Source of the DNA: Hexactinellida sp. DTS-2022
Lineage: Eukaryota; Porifera; Hexactinellida
Length of the DNA stretch: 64,000 nt
Assembly (NCBI GenBank): GCA_028753945.1
Contig: JAPNXP010000007.1
Span: 5,208,001-5,272,000 of the forward strand
Reading direction: 5' to 3'
The translations under genes and the position numbers were made by a program. This document shows, piece after piece, positions 22,901-32,865 of the stretch. The notes under the pieces were generated by a model. It was not told the DNA's origin. It saw only the letters and a list, made by a program, of their open reading frames with translations, and did no database searches. Position 1 is the first letter of the stretch, and each line of letters begins with the position of its first letter.

Positions 22901-25716
22901 TCTCACTAACTTTAAAACTTCACTCGTTATTATGTACACTGTTCGATCCCCTTTAAAGCCTTTTTAATACTTTGTCATTCCTGTATTAATATAATATACA
23001 TTTTTTCAAATACAAGCATAGTATAGTATATCGAAGGTCCCCTGGTGTTCGTACTAACGAGATTCAACATTATGTTAAATTCCTCACATTACTATATAGT
23101 ACAGTATAAACTCATTAGTACGATACGGTAAATACGAAAATTCTGGTTAAAATGCGAACATTACTTCAGTCCCATTCAAAGCAGTTTAAATCAAAATGGT
23201 ATTGTTTAAAATACGAGCATATTTCGACGGTCCCCTAGCATTCGTGCTAACGAAGTTATATTATACATAGTTTTATGTGTAATACGTATATGTATTAACT
23301 AGGCTAGAGCCAAGCTCGGCCTGGACCGCTGCCGCATCCAGATAACCGGCGCCGCCCCCATCAGCCCCGGGACCCTAGAGTTCTTCCAGTGCATTGATAT
23401 TCCTCTGTTCGAGCTCTACGGCATGAGCGAGAGCACCGGAGTGCAGGTGCTGAACCTGCCGCAACGCGACATCTGGAGGAGCGGATCTGTTGGGAAGCCG
23501 TACGATGGGATAGAGATGAAGATATATAACCCGGACGCAGATGGGAATGGAGAGGTCTTATACTGATACCTTAATTAGGGACGAAATTAATATTGACATG
23601 TAACGAACTAACCTAATATAGGTCCGAAACGAAACCAATATAGGGCTGAAACGAATATTGACATGTAACGAACTAACCTAATATAGGGCCAAACGAATAT
23701 TGACATGTAACGAACTAACCTTTTCTAAACGAATAATTTTCGAATATTCTTCGTTTTGATAATTGAGCTTTTTAAAGTAAATTCAAGACTTAAAATACCG
23801 TGGAAAATAGTTTTGTTAATGTTATTATATTACAATAATTTAATCATAGTGTGTAGACACAAGTTAGCTTTTAATCAGCTAGTTTAGGCAGGAATATATA
23901 TTTGCAATCTCTCCAATCTATACAAAATCATGTTCTTGTCTAAAAGAAATACACGAATACTCGTTTCAATTTGATATTCGTTTCGAAATGAACAAATATT
24001 CGGTCAATCATTTCGGACAAATATATTAGTTTCAGCTCTACAGTTACTATATTTCTACCATATATCCTGTTACGTTAGATCCTTACGAAAGGCCGCCACG
24101 TGTTCATGGGGTACCTGGGTCTCCCAGAGAAGACGCAGCAGATTATTGACTCCAACGGCTGGCTGCACACCGAGGATATAGGGAGGGTGGATGCTAACGG
24201 GTTCTTCTACATCACCGGCAGAATTAAAGGTGTGAAAGTCGTATAAATCGTATTAACTCTTGCGATTAGGAGTGTAATATACGAATACAGTGGATAACGG
24301 TTATAAGAACATCGTCGGGAACTGAATATAATGTACTTATAACCGGTATAAATTTATATAGGGTATATGGCGACCGTTTTCCAGTAGAATGTTATAACCG
24401 GCATCTACTGTATAACAAATATCAGTATACAGCGTTTTTAAGGCTATAAATTTACTGTGTAAGTTCCCAATAACATAGCAGCAACGAATATACGGTTACC
24501 AAATTTAGAGTTTAATTGAAGATAAGTTTAAAATTACACTCTAAAATGCCTTATAAGAACTGAATTAATTCCAAATTCTAATAACCTGATTAAGTGATTA
24601 TTCCTGCTGCTGTGTAGAGCTGATAATCACGGCTGGAGGCGAGAACATTCCTCCCGTGATGATAGAGAACGCAGTAAAGGCAGAGCTCCCATTCATAAGC
24701 AACATAATGGTCATAGGGGACAGGAAGAAGTTCTTGAGTGCCCTCATCACAATGCAGGTCAGTGTTAATAGAGCCACCGGTTAATAGATTTCACTGCTTA
24801 ATCGGGTCAAATTTCACAGGATTTATAGGACGGAAATACATTTTGGCTTAAAATATTTCGGTTAATAGATCGTGTCAAAGTAACCTGGTCCCGAGGTGAC
24901 TCTATTAAGCGGAGTCGACTATAATTAAATCCGACTCGTGCTATCTAAGTTCTTTTCTGCATAGTAATATTGTGTAATATGGATATGAGGAAGTTTAAAA
25001 CTATTTATGTTGTCCTGTTCATTGACCTCAGTGTTAAATTAATGACTCAACAAATACGTATACTTAGTGGCGTGAACTACAAAAGTTAAATTTGCTTTAT
25101 ACTATGAGCAATGCACTCCGTATTCATTAGTTAGACACTATTTATACTTGAATTTGTATATATTTTTCGTTTCATCCCTATGTTTAATCTGATAAATATT
25201 ATGTTTTATTCCTGTTCAGTTGGTGATGGACGATGCGACTGGATTCCCAACAGTAGAGCTAACAGATCTCGCTAAGAACTATTTGGCTTCGATTGGCTGT
25301 AAGGCCACCACTGTGTCTGAGATAATCGATGACAATAAGAGAGATGGCGTAGTTCTCAAAGCGATACAAGACGGAATCGATAGAGCCAATAAACACGCGG
25401 CTTCTAATGCGCAAAGGGTTTGTTTGTTACTAGCAAATAACAACTGTGTTAGGTACATATTTTGATGACTGGTTTGGTGAGTTAATGCATGACTCAATTT
25501 AGATTGCGAAATGGTCTCTTTTGGATACAGACTTTTCAATTCCAGGCGGTGAATTAGGTAAGCTATCTTATAATATTATTAATATTAACATCAGATCGCA
25601 ATGTTAAATGTATTTCATTGCTTTTAGGACCTACAATGAAACTAAAGCGTGGGTTTGTTGATAAGAAATATCAAGGCACTATTGATGCTTTTTACTCCGA
25701 ATCTACAAGCAGCTAA
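13937..25716 (+). CDS. ACSBG: Very-long-chain acyl-CoA synthetase, bubblegum family
   Basis: Exons: 13937-13988, 14329-14432, 17792-18016, 19642-19730, 20092-20212, 20429-20552, 20763-20914, 22045-22274, 22682-22856, 23303-23554, 24079-24229, 24618-24757, 25220-25417, 25503-25557, 25628-25716; 2157 nt, 718 residues (human ACSBG1 is 724). It activates long-chain fatty acids to acyl-CoA using ATP. Diagnostic blocks are the P-loop-like [11 protein letters not shown] (about 274), [21 protein letters not shown] (about 461) and a GWLHTEDIG...[18 protein letters not shown] segment spanning exons 11-12. The first 50 residues are acidic and unlike the family core. The exon 10 donor (GAG|GTCTTA) is weak but the join keeps the frame and restores the family sequence. 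Intron 2 contains a complete NHL gene, intron 3 a foldback element, and most other introns a MITE. The exon 12 donor overlaps a MITE end. Confidence 0.95.
14015..14182. repeat. MITE, family J
   Basis: CAGTCAGGTCTGCTTTATGT at the left and AAGGACCTGACTG|TA at the right are inverted repeats. ACSBG intron 1. Confidence 0.7.
15680..15862. repeat. MITE, family D
   Basis: TA|CAGTCAACTCCGCTTAATAG at the left, GCGGAGTTGACTG|TA at the right. GGTCCC starts at 15828, 35 bp from the end. ACSBG intron 2. Confidence 0.85.
16567..17457 (+). CDS. NHL-repeat beta-propeller protein nested in ACSBG intron 2
   Basis: 296 residues, intronless, same strand as the host gene. From residue about 50 it consists of repeated strands of the NHL type: [73 protein letters not shown] and [17 protein letters not shown]. 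Each repeat has the usual hydrophobic-GIAV-D-x-IYV-D rhythm, giving about six blades. The N-terminus MGNLSCVG has Gly2 and Cys6, so myristoylation and palmitoylation at a membrane are plausible. There is no RING, B-box or other domain, so it is not a TRIM-NHL protein. Its function is not recognisable. Confidence 0.85.
   Translation: MGNLSCVGSRRLSNSLQNESLSHPLPGRDFTQIQKPVIEIPQFAPNKLLSISALTVDENNVIYAIDTSSKGVVVFAPDGQFLYKFISNEIGQPHFIDPWGIAVWKEQIYVSDITRNDVQIFTLSGEHIYTIEWPLKSPKGIAVSLNGDLYVTDDASNSVQIFDSAHKQITSVGTDKLYKPCDVKVDAKNNVYVLDWNNPCMHIFNSSGEQVREFATRGDQQEIFLPSYFALDSYGTVIISDSWEYPIAVYTPTGELAKHFPGWGNQTIIFHLPKGLAVDKHDRFIVGDMTQGIKIY
17631..17666. terminator. Short hairpin downstream of the NHL gene
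   Basis: CACCGTTTTTG and CAAAAACGGTG form an 11-bp perfect stem with a 14-nt loop, 173 bp after the stop. It may be a degraded element rather than a 3'-end signal. Confidence 0.3.
18026..19592. repeat. MITE, family A, split by a foldback insertion
   Basis: Left part 18026-18180 begins TA|CAGTAGACTTGTTAATATG. The right end after the foldback is TCTACTG|TA (19586-19594). Removing 18181-19578 and one copy of ACGAGAGTC restores a typical terminus reading CGTACTAACGAGAGTCTACTG. It begins 9 bp after the ACSBG exon 3 donor. Confidence 0.85.
18181..19578. mobile_element. Foldback-type element (long inverted repeats made of a 10-bp satellite)
   Basis: The element starts GGGGCTGACTGAATAG and ends with its exact complement CTATTCAGTCAGCCCC. 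It is flanked by a 9-bp direct duplication ACGAGAGTC (18172-18180 and 19579-19587). Arms are 18181-18820 and 18841-19578, separated by a loop of about 20 nt. The outer arm parts are arrays of GTGGAATCTA/CCA/CGA units broken by TGACTGAATAG, and the inner parts are unique sequence in near-perfect inverted copies. The right arm is longer because a block of about 170 bp is duplicated. There is no transposase ORF; the ORFs here are translations of the satellite. Structure and 9-bp duplication resemble Drosophila FB and Mutator-like foldback elements. Confidence 0.88.
19758..20034. repeat. MITE, separate family (TAATCCGAC words)
   Basis: TA|CAGTAGAACCTGCATAATCC at the left, GGTTATACTATACTG|TA at the right. 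Inside are repeats of GCATAATTCGACATAATTTT and GAAGTTATACTGCATAA. ACSBG intron 4. Confidence 0.7.
20035..20080. repeat. Microsatellite (TATAGCTG)n then (AC)n
   Basis: Four to five copies of TATAGCTG followed by five AC, immediately after a MITE end and 11 bp before the ACSBG exon 5 acceptor. The first unit is the MITE flank TATAGC, so the array may have grown from the insertion junction. Confidence 0.8.
20250..20405. repeat. Dispersed repeat, family I
   Basis: Contains TACAGCCATTTGTAAATAC, ATACGCCTAAATCACAAATT and TAGGAGAAGATTCCAAATT. These words recur at 36050-36215 (inverse orientation) and 43095-43205. ACSBG intron 5. Confidence 0.6.
20570..20728. repeat. MITE, family A
   Basis: CAGTCTACTTTAGTAATTTC at the left, AACGAGGTTCTACA at the right. 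Inside are TTTCAGTCCCCTTCAAAGCC and GACGGTCCCTTGGTG. ACSBG intron 6. Confidence 0.7.
20915..22044. other. ACSBG intron 7, no element recognised
   Basis: 1130 bp, the only long ACSBG intron without a recognisable CAGT-ended element. ORFs here (for example 21821-22012 minus) show no similarity. Confidence 0.5.
22458..22631. repeat. MITE, family C
   Basis: TA|CAGTAGATGTCGGATATAAG at the left, ACCGGCATCCACTG|TA at the right. GTTCCC starts at 22597, 35 bp from the end. ACSBG intron 8. Confidence 0.85.
22936..23262. repeat. Two adjacent family-A MITEs (first one degraded)
   Basis: First copy about 22936-23072 retains CCCCTTTAAAGCC and GGTCCCCTGGTGTTCG. Second copy 23102-23262 begins TA|CAGTATAAACTCATTAG and ends AACGAAGTTATATTATA. 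ACSBG intron 9. Confidence 0.65.
23580..23722. repeat. Tandem repeat, about 60-bp unit, three copies
   Basis: AATATTGACATGTAACGAAC followed by TAACCTAATATAGG recurs three times at the start of ACSBG intron 10. Confidence 0.75.
24288..24410. repeat. MITE, family C, shortened
   Basis: TA|CAGTGGATAACGGTTATAAG at the left, CCGGCATCTACTG|TA at the right. ACSBG intron 11. Confidence 0.8.
24760..24921. repeat. MITE, family D, fused to the exon 12 donor
   Basis: The left end CAGTGTTAATAGAGCCACCG begins 2 bp inside the intron, so the splice donor is GT|CAGT. The right end is AGCGGAGTCGACTATA (ACTG mutated). Compared with other family-D copies about 8 bp are missing inside the left terminus. Confidence 0.7.
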
Positions 25717-26613
25717 ATACACGGTCAAAGTTGTTGTCTTTATTTGTTTATTTCAAAATAGGTAGAAATAGAATGTATACGTATATAAGAACGGTGTGAT
25801 TATTAATCTATCAAAACGAATTCTAGAAAATCTATTCTTATTAGATTATAGTTTGTGTATTGTATTATTAGCGATTCTTATAATTCATAGTTTTCCTTGT
25901 AGAGTGACTTGTGTTCTTCTAATTTATAACTTGTACGTCCGTAGAATATAACTGTATATTTATACCTTGATATTATTTGCCTAATACAACAATTTCATGC
26001 ATTTTGTCCGTTAGAAAGTTATCTTGATTATATCGATTATTTACAAGCTGTTCGTTTTGCGCTACGGAATTTTTAACATTTTTCACTAGGACTTACTTAC
26101 TCCCTCGCTTAATACTTCAAACATTTTATTTTTGAATTTATATGTGATTTACATAGGCGGAATAATATTTCAATGAATGGAATTGCTGAATAGCAAATTG
26201 TTATTTTGTACAAATATTCTTTTTAGCTTATAGATTATTATAACTTCCTTCGTCCATAATTAACGAATCTTGTGAAACAATAGTGAAACCACTGGTCAGC
26301 TGTTTTTCAAATATTTCCCTCTATTTTTAAATTTTATAGTCCCATAATTATAATTTATTTATATATACAATGGTGATCGCGTAATACCAAGTCGCATTTT
26401 GCATGAAATTTACTTGCTATTAATTAGAGGAACATAATTAACATTAAAATTAACATTAAATACTCGCTTGGGTACTGAAAATAACTTTCTATAAAACAAT
26501 GTATAATTTTGCTAATAGAGCAGTTGATTATACGAACACTACTGTATTACTTATTTAATTTCCTCACCTTACCTACTACCTCAGATTATCAATTAGTAAA
26601 ATATTTTATTTCA
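25717..26613. other. Intergenic region between ACSBG and CKAP5, no gene seen
   Basis: Very AT-rich with no MITE recognised. The CKAP5 frame is open for 35 codons upstream of the chosen ATG, but that part is low-complexity and not conserved. Confidence 0.6.
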
Positions 26614-29600
26614 ATGGCAACTGAGGAAGAGGATTTCAGTACTCTCTCCATCGATGATCGAATCGAGCACAAAAACTGGAAAGCTCGTCAGTCTGGTTAT
26701 ATAGATCTCGCGAAAAAATTCCGCATTTTAGAGGAGGATGACCCTGATTACATCAAATACTCTTATAATATACACAAATATGTGATTGATTCAAACGCAG
26801 CTGCACAAGAAAAGGGGTTGGATGTGACAACTGCTTTCTTAGAGAATGCCCCGATGGCTTTATCTGGAAAATCTGTGGCCGAAATTATGCAGGGAATCAC
26901 CGCGAAATGTTTCAATACTAAACCGAAAACGAAAGAAATAGCAATTTCCGTTTGTTTGCTATGTGTTGAAGTTGAGAAACAAGATGTTGTTGTCGAAGTG
27001 CTACTTGCTGGGTTTTCCGCTAAAATTCCTAAAATTGTGATCGGTTGTATTGCTGCCCTTACTCAGATTGTGGTTGCTTATGGTGTAAGCGTATTGCCAG
27101 TGAAACCTATCCTCAAAAGCTTGCAAACTCCTTTCTCGAATAACGATAAAAACATTCGAACTGAAGTGAGGTCCTTATCGATAGAACTTTGCAAATACGT
27201 GAAAGCTGATATCCTAATTGCTCACCTGCGTGAGTTGAAGCCAGTTCTATTAAAAGAGTTAGAAGCTGAATTTGCAAAAGTGGTAGGCGAAAACCCCAGA
27301 CCAACCCTGTTCCTGCGTTCTAAGAAAGACGCCGGATTGGAACCGGAAGGAGACGAGGCAGCTGGCGAAAGCGCGGGTGAAGCGACCCCCCTTCAGGCAC
27401 AGCCAGCTTTCGACGCTTGGGAAATGATGGACCCAGTTGACCTCACGAAACACCTGCCTCCAGATTTCTACCAGAATATAGTCAGTGCCAAATGGAGCGA
27501 GCGGAAAGATGCGATGATTGATTTTCTTGAGGAAGCTTCAAAAATTCAAAAAGTGAAACAAACAGACTATTCTGAGCTACTAAATGCAATGCATAAAATC
27601 ATTACGAAAGATTCTAACATAGTTTGTGTTCAAAACGCCGCGAAAGTTGTCACTGTATTAGCGAAAGGACTTCGTAAAAGTTTCGAACCTCACTGCAAAC
27701 TTTTCATATCATCTATTCTTGAGAAAATGAAGGAGAAAAAGCCCGCAGTAATCTCTGTACTCAGTGAATGTGCTGATGCTATTTTCCAGTCAACAACTCT
27801 ACTATTTTTGCATGAAGACATATTGGAAGCTTTGGAGAATAAGAATCCTAATGTTAAAGCCGAGGCTTGTTTATTCACAGCACGTTGCTTATGCTATTGC
27901 TCACCGACTACACTCACTAAACCAATTGTAAAGGTAATAGTGCCCTCACTCAAGAAGCGACTTGATGACACCACTTCTATAGTACGAGATGCTGCTTCCA
28001 CCGCTCTAGGGACTTGCTTAAAGATTTTAGGCGAGAGAGCCCTTCTCGCATACTTTGAGGATATTGACAAAAATAAATTGGCTAAGATTCAGGAAGCGAA
28101 TGAAAAAGCTGAACTATTAGTCCCGCAGGGATCGAAAACTGCTGCTTCGAAAACTGCTCCTTCGAAAGAGAAAAAGACTGAAAAGAAAGCTGTTTCGAAA
28201 GTACCTGCGAAAGTTGCTAAAAGGGAAACTCCCGAGCCTGATGAGGAAAAAGAGGAACCGAAGAAAAAAGTTTCGGCAAAACCTGCATCAAAGAAGCCAG
28301 CAGCAAAGTCATCAAATGGAGCGACTAAAGCTAAAACTGGAAAGGGAGCTACAAAAACAAAAGGAGCTTCAAAAGGCGATGATTATCTTCCGAATTTTGA
28401 CAACGAACCTTCGTTCACATCTGAAGATTTAGACGTGATGGCAACAAATAAATTCGGAGAAGACGTATTAACCCGTCTTTCCGATCCTAAATGGAACGCT
28501 CGAGTTGAAGTCTGCAATGAAGTTAAAGAGGTTATGGAAACTTCAGAAGTTGAGGACTTAAACTCACAGCTTTATCTTCATATTGTAATGGTAAAGCCTG
28601 GGTTAGCCGAAGGAAACTTACAAGTGTTGAATATAAAACTATCGATCATAGGTTTTCTCGCCAAACGAGCACCGGATTGGGGTAGTAAGTGCACTGAGGC
28701 AGTAATCGCTACTTTGGGTGAAAAGTTAGGGGAACTCAAACTCAAGGCCACAGCCACAGAATCTCTATTCTGCATCGCAGAGCGAATACAGTCGCTACAC
28801 CATGTCGCTACTATTGTAATGAATGTGTGCTCGACTCATAAGAGCCAAAAGGTTCAAACCGAAGGCTTGATTTGGTTGGCAACTGCTTTGGAGGAATTTG
28901 GCCTTAAAGTTAAACTCCCTGTTTTTATAGGCTATATGAAAACTGGGCTGGGTAGTACTAATCCTACCATCAAGAACGCTAGTATGAAACTACTAAGTTC
29001 TTTCGCTAGTTTATTCGGCACACAGAAAACCGCATTCAAAGATTTGTTAGGTGAGCTTAATCCAAACATTGTCGCGAAAGTGGATAAAGAAATTAAAGCT
29101 GCCACTGAAAATCCCCCTCCTAAGCCGACGCGTGGCGTGAAACCATCAGACGGAGAAGAAGACTCTAGCTCTACTAACGAAGATAGTTCTTCTGGCATCA
29201 ACTTGGGAGATATGATTCCACGCGTCGATATAAGCGATAGTTTCAAAGGTGTAATCATGGCTAATTTATCTGATAAGAAAGATTGGCAGCTTAGAAACGA
29301 GGCTTTACAGGAAATACAAGTTATTTTGAAACAAAACCCTTCTATTACACCCAATCTGGGTGATTTACCCGCTGGACTAAAAGCTAGATTGTGTGACACT
29401 AACAAAAACCTTGTTGTCATTACACTCAGCATTCTCTCTTCCTTACCAGCTAAGTTAGGCAGTGGCTTAAGCAAAATAGTTCGGTCTCTGCTACCTGCAA
29501 TACTGACTGTACTCAGTGATGCTAAAATCAATGTCCGCGAGGCTGGAATGTCTACGCTCAACGCTTGGTATGAATTTCTCAAACTTTCTTCCTTTTTCGA

Positions 29601-32600
29601 TTACGAGATGATACTAACGGCACTGAAGACTGATAACCCGAATCTAAAAGCTGACTTAATGGGTTGGATTAGCGAGAAGATTAAAGATGTCCCTGCGAAG
29701 ACTTTGCCTAGACAAGAACTGTTGGCGATAATTCCTTCGATTGGTTCTGCTTTGGAAGATCGCGCTGCTCCTGTGAGAGATAAATCTAAGACATTATTGC
29801 TGACAATGGTAGAATGTCTTGGGAAAGACCCCGTAGTAAAAGCGAGTGCCAAAGCACCTGGACAGACCATAAAGCAGATTCTGACTAAACTACCTGCAGC
29901 CTCAGCCCAAGCCCCCGCGGCTCCTGTCGCTCCTAAAGTGGCAGAACCTGAAAATGCGAAAGCAACTAGCGAGCCAACTGCGGTTGTTAAAGTCGAAAAG
30001 ATTGCAAGTAGCGTAAAATCTAAGGCACCCGTAGAACCTGAAGAAGTGAAACCGTTTAAAATGGGACCGTCTCGTGAACAGCGAGAGAGGGACGAGAAGA
30101 AATCCACCTCAAGATGCCCGCGATGGGACTTTGAAACGCCAACAGCTGATCACACCAATTACCTTAGAATCCAATTTGAGAAGTGTATGGATGTTGCTTT
30201 ATTGGAAAGGCTCCTTGATATAGACGTATTAAAGGTGGAAACAGCTGTTAAAATCATTACTGGTCCCACCTGTTTGAAGGGACCTTTCGAGGCTGAGATT
30301 ATCAACTGCGTTGACCTTATTTTCAAGTTTATCGCTATGAAACTAACTGAGAAAAACAACACGAAACTCTTGAAGCTATCTCTCGATTTTTTGAGAGAAA
30401 TTTTGGAAGTTTTAAGTGAGAAAGACGTGACAATGTCTGATAGTGAAGGAAACTCGATTCTTCCATTTATTGTGCTTAGGTTAGGGAATCCTAATGAAAC
30501 GCTTAGAAAGGAAATACGAGGTATCATACAGTTGTTCACTCATGTCTATACGACAAGCAAAATATTCATGTTTGTTAGTGTTGGACTCATTTCACGCAAT
30601 TCTAAGCAGAAAGTTGACTGTATCGAAGTGTTGGGAGAATTAATTCGCGAGCAGGGTACAGGGGTGTGTACCCCCACCCCTCAGAAAGCGATTGAAACAA
30701 TCGCGAAATCTATTTCGGACGCTGACCACAAAACAAAAAACGCGGCACTCAATTGCATGATATACGTATACAAACATATTGGAGAGACATTATTCAAATT
30801 CGTTGGGAATATTTCCCCAAGAGATAAAGACCTTTTACAAGAAAAAATTAAGAAATCTGGTTTACTCGCTTCATCATCTCCTCCCCAGACTTCTAAGCTT
30901 GCGACTCGACAGAGCACTGAGAATATCCGTGACGTAGTGGCTAAGTCTACGGAGAATATACGGGACCAATCCCCCACGGAGCAAGCGCCTCTACAAACCC
31001 CTCAGTTGCCAGCTGATCAGGAATCTGAGATCACCGCGCAGTGTACTCCCACTGAGTTAGAGCCTAAGGAGATTACACACGCGATTCCCACACAACCAGA
31101 GCCGCAGAAGGCAGTTCCTAAGATTAGTGGGCCTTTCAGTATCGACATAGACTCTGTTTATAAGAAATACGAACTTAAGCCCACAACCCCGTTGTCACAG
31201 CTGAAACGCCCGTCCGGGTATGAAGAACTATTAAAAAAACCGACAAACACTACAAACTATCAAACAAACACACTTTACGCTAGGCAACAATACGCTGAGG
31301 ATCTACCTGCGATTATTAACAACTTGGCTTCGCAAGATATGGCAAAGGTAGATTACAATTACCGAAAGTTGGAACAGGTTATTAAATTACAGCCGTTTGA
31401 AGTTGTGGAGTACGTAGATTCACTCGTTTCAGCTGCGCTAATACAAATATCGACTTGTGTATCGATGCTGAATGTTAGAAGCGCTTCTGAACAAATGCTA
31501 CGGGTAATTCGAGGCATTATTTCCTGTCTCATAAATGCACTCGAGATTAAGGTTTTGTCTAACAAGGTCACACAAGATAATTTAAAAGGACTTTTCCAAC
31601 ATCTTGCTGACTTCCTAACGAATCCTGGGTTAAATACATTTGATGAAGGTGTTCAGGTTATTCGCGCTCTGAACCTCTTGGTTGCTAAAATCTTAGAGTC
31701 TGTGGACAAGAATGTACTTTTCGCGATTCTTCTCACTTTAATGCTACAGTCTATAACCAATGAAGGCGCTTCTACTGTCACAACGGAAATATATATGAAG
31801 TGTTTGTGGAGGTTAACTCGTACCTTAGAGGAATATATTAAATTTATTAAAATCAACACGCTACTACATGATGTTGATAGGTTCTTCATTGACTATTCAC
31901 GGATAAATAGATCTTCTCCGAAATCTGATGATAAGGTGTTTAAAACCGCGAAAACAATAGTGTACCATATTGCGAATGCCCTCGATACTGAAGTTTGGGA
32001 TTATACAGATAAATTGGCTCGGCCCGAGCAATCAAGAGTTATTCGTATAATTAGTAATACTCTCAACAAGATGAACAAGTCCCAAGATAGTGTCGTGTCA
32101 TCAAGTGATCTCAGTAGGAACATGACTGTAATGAGTGAATCTAATTTCAGTCTCAGCGAAGGTACACACACGAGTGTATTCCCAGCTGCTAGATTTCGCG
32201 CTCAGCTTAATCAGGGCATGGCGGATGTAGGCGATGAGATTTTGGGAACTCAAGAAGTCAATTCTCAGTTGGCGCAGATATTCACTCAGATAGGAGCTCG
32301 TGAGAACAGTGGACAGGGCCTGGGTAATTTGTACGAGTTTATGATCGAAAATCCTACAACCGATTTGCGGCCCTTCTTGAAGAGCACAAGCAGTATATTC
32401 CAAGGTTACATTGCGAGAGGGCTGTTTAGTATCGAGCGGGAAAAGAAGAATCCATTCAAAGAGACCGCTGTCAAATCTAATTTTGAAGACATTGAAACTC
32501 GGAGTTCATATACCCGATTGAGAGAAAAGGCACGCGTAATCATGGACCTAGATCTCCCACCTCCGCCCACTTCCTCAATTCCCACTCCACAAACCAAAGT

Positions 32601-32865
32601 ATATACAGCTGATTCCAAGCCTACTGAGTTAAACGGCCGAGCTTTCAATCAGCCTCAGGGCATTCAAACTCGCCTGTCACCGAAAGAACAACAGCAGAAA
32701 CCTGCACCTAGGAATTTAGCTGATCTCCGTAAGCGTCTTGAAATGGCTAGCAATACTAGCGCACCTATTGCCCCTACGACATCTGCTATAACGCCATTAG
32801 CTACCCAGCCCGACAAATTATCGGCACTGCGCGAAAGGCTACGGCTGCAGCAACATAACTCATAG
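26614..32865 (+). CDS. CKAP5: CKAP5/XMAP215-family microtubule polymerase, intronless
   Basis: A single 6252-nt exon encodes 2083 residues (human CKAP5 is 2032). I start at MATEEEDFSTLSIDDR, which aligns with the human N-terminus; an in-frame ATG at 26509 adds 35 hydrophobic residues that look like UTR. TOG arrays are at about 1-240 (HKNWKARQSGY), 265-510 (KWSERKDAMIDFLEEASK), 595-830 (DPKWNARVEVCNEVK), 870-1095 (DKKDWQLRNEALQEIQ) and 1170-1410 (CPRWDFETPTADH, then VALLERLL). A Lys/Ser/Ala-rich linker at about 515-590 would bind the microtubule lattice. The C-terminal region (about 1500-1900) is the conserved helical TACC-binding part. The protein speeds plus-end growth and organises spindles and centrosomes. 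Absence of any intron in 6 kb is striking beside the 15-exon neighbour. Confidence 0.97.
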   Translation: MATEEEDFSTLSIDDRIEHKNWKARQSGYIDLAKKFRILEEDDPDYIKYSYNIHKYVIDSNAAAQEKGLDVTTAFLENAPMALSGKSVAEIMQGITAKCFNTKPKTKEIAISVCLLCVEVEKQDVVVEVLLAGFSAKIPKIVIGCIAALTQIVVAYGVSVLPVKPILKSLQTPFSNNDKNIRTEVRSLSIELCKYVKADILIAHLRELKPVLLKELEAEFAKVVGENPRPTLFLRSKKDAGLEPEGDEAAGESAGEATPLQAQPAFDAWEMMDPVDLTKHLPPDFYQNIVSAKWSERKDAMIDFLEEASKIQKVKQTDYSELLNAMHKIITKDSNIVCVQNAAKVVTVLAKGLRKSFEPHCKLFISSILEKMKEKKPAVISVLSECADAIFQSTTLLFLHEDILEALENKNPNVKAEACLFTARCLCYCSPTTLTKPIVKVIVPSLKKRLDDTTSIVRDAASTALGTCLKILGERALLAYFEDIDKNKLAKIQEANEKAELLVPQGSKTAASKTAPSKEKKTEKKAVSKVPAKVAKRETPEPDEEKEEPKKKVSAKPASKKPAAKSSNGATKAKTGKGATKTKGASKGDDYLPNFDNEPSFTSEDLDVMATNKFGEDVLTRLSDPKWNARVEVCNEVKEVMETSEVEDLNSQLYLHIVMVKPGLAEGNLQVLNIKLSIIGFLAKRAPDWGSKCTEAVIATLGEKLGELKLKATATESLFCIAERIQSLHHVATIVMNVCSTHKSQKVQTEGLIWLATALEEFGLKVKLPVFIGYMKTGLGSTNPTIKNASMKLLSSFASLFGTQKTAFKDLLGELNPNIVAKVDKEIKAATENPPPKPTRGVKPSDGEEDSSSTNEDSSSGINLGDMIPRVDISDSFKGVIMANLSDKKDWQLRNEALQEIQVILKQNPSITPNLGDLPAGLKARLCDTNKNLVVITLSILSSLPAKLGSGLSKIVRSLLPAILTVLSDAKINVREAGMSTLNAWYEFLKLSSFFDYEMILTALKTDNPNLKADLMGWISEKIKDVPAKTLPRQELLAIIPSIGSALEDRAAPVRDKSKTLLLTMVECLGKDPVVKASAKAPGQTIKQILTKLPAASAQAPAAPVAPKVAEPENAKATSEPTAVVKVEKIASSVKSKAPVEPEEVKPFKMGPSREQRERDEKKSTSRCPRWDFETPTADHTNYLRIQFEKCMDVALLERLLDIDVLKVETAVKIITGPTCLKGPFEAEIINCVDLIFKFIAMKLTEKNNTKLLKLSLDFLREILEVLSEKDVTMSDSEGNSILPFIVLRLGNPNETLRKEIRGIIQLFTHVYTTSKIFMFVSVGLISRNSKQKVDCIEVLGELIREQGTGVCTPTPQKAIETIAKSISDADHKTKNAALNCMIYVYKHIGETLFKFVGNISPRDKDLLQEKIKKSGLLASSSPPQTSKLATRQSTENIRDVVAKSTENIRDQSPTEQAPLQTPQLPADQESEITAQCTPTELEPKEITHAIPTQPEPQKAVPKISGPFSIDIDSVYKKYELKPTTPLSQLKRPSGYEELLKKPTNTTNYQTNTLYARQQYAEDLPAIINNLASQDMAKVDYNYRKLEQVIKLQPFEVVEYVDSLVSAALIQISTCVSMLNVRSASEQMLRVIRGIISCLINALEIKVLSNKVTQDNLKGLFQHLADFLTNPGLNTFDEGVQVIRALNLLVAKILESVDKNVLFAILLTLMLQSITNEGASTVTTEIYMKCLWRLTRTLEEYIKFIKINTLLHDVDRFFIDYSRINRSSPKSDDKVFKTAKTIVYHIANALDTEVWDYTDKLARPEQSRVIRIISNTLNKMNKSQDSVVSSSDLSRNMTVMSESNFSLSEGTHTSVFPAARFRAQLNQGMADVGDEILGTQEVNSQLAQIFTQIGARENSGQGLGNLYEFMIENPTTDLRPFLKSTSSIFQGYIARGLFSIEREKKNPFKETAVKSNFEDIETRSSYTRLREKARVIMDLDLPPPPTSSIPTPQTKVYTADSKPTELNGRAFNQPQGIQTRLSPKEQQQKPAPRNLADLRKRLEMASNTSAPIAPTTSAITPLATQPDKLSALRERLRLQQHNS

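Noticed and set aside
28932..30107. Minus-strand ORFs of 216 and 168 codons opposite CKAP5
   Set aside because: They are shadows of the CKAP5 coding frame with no similarity and low-complexity composition.
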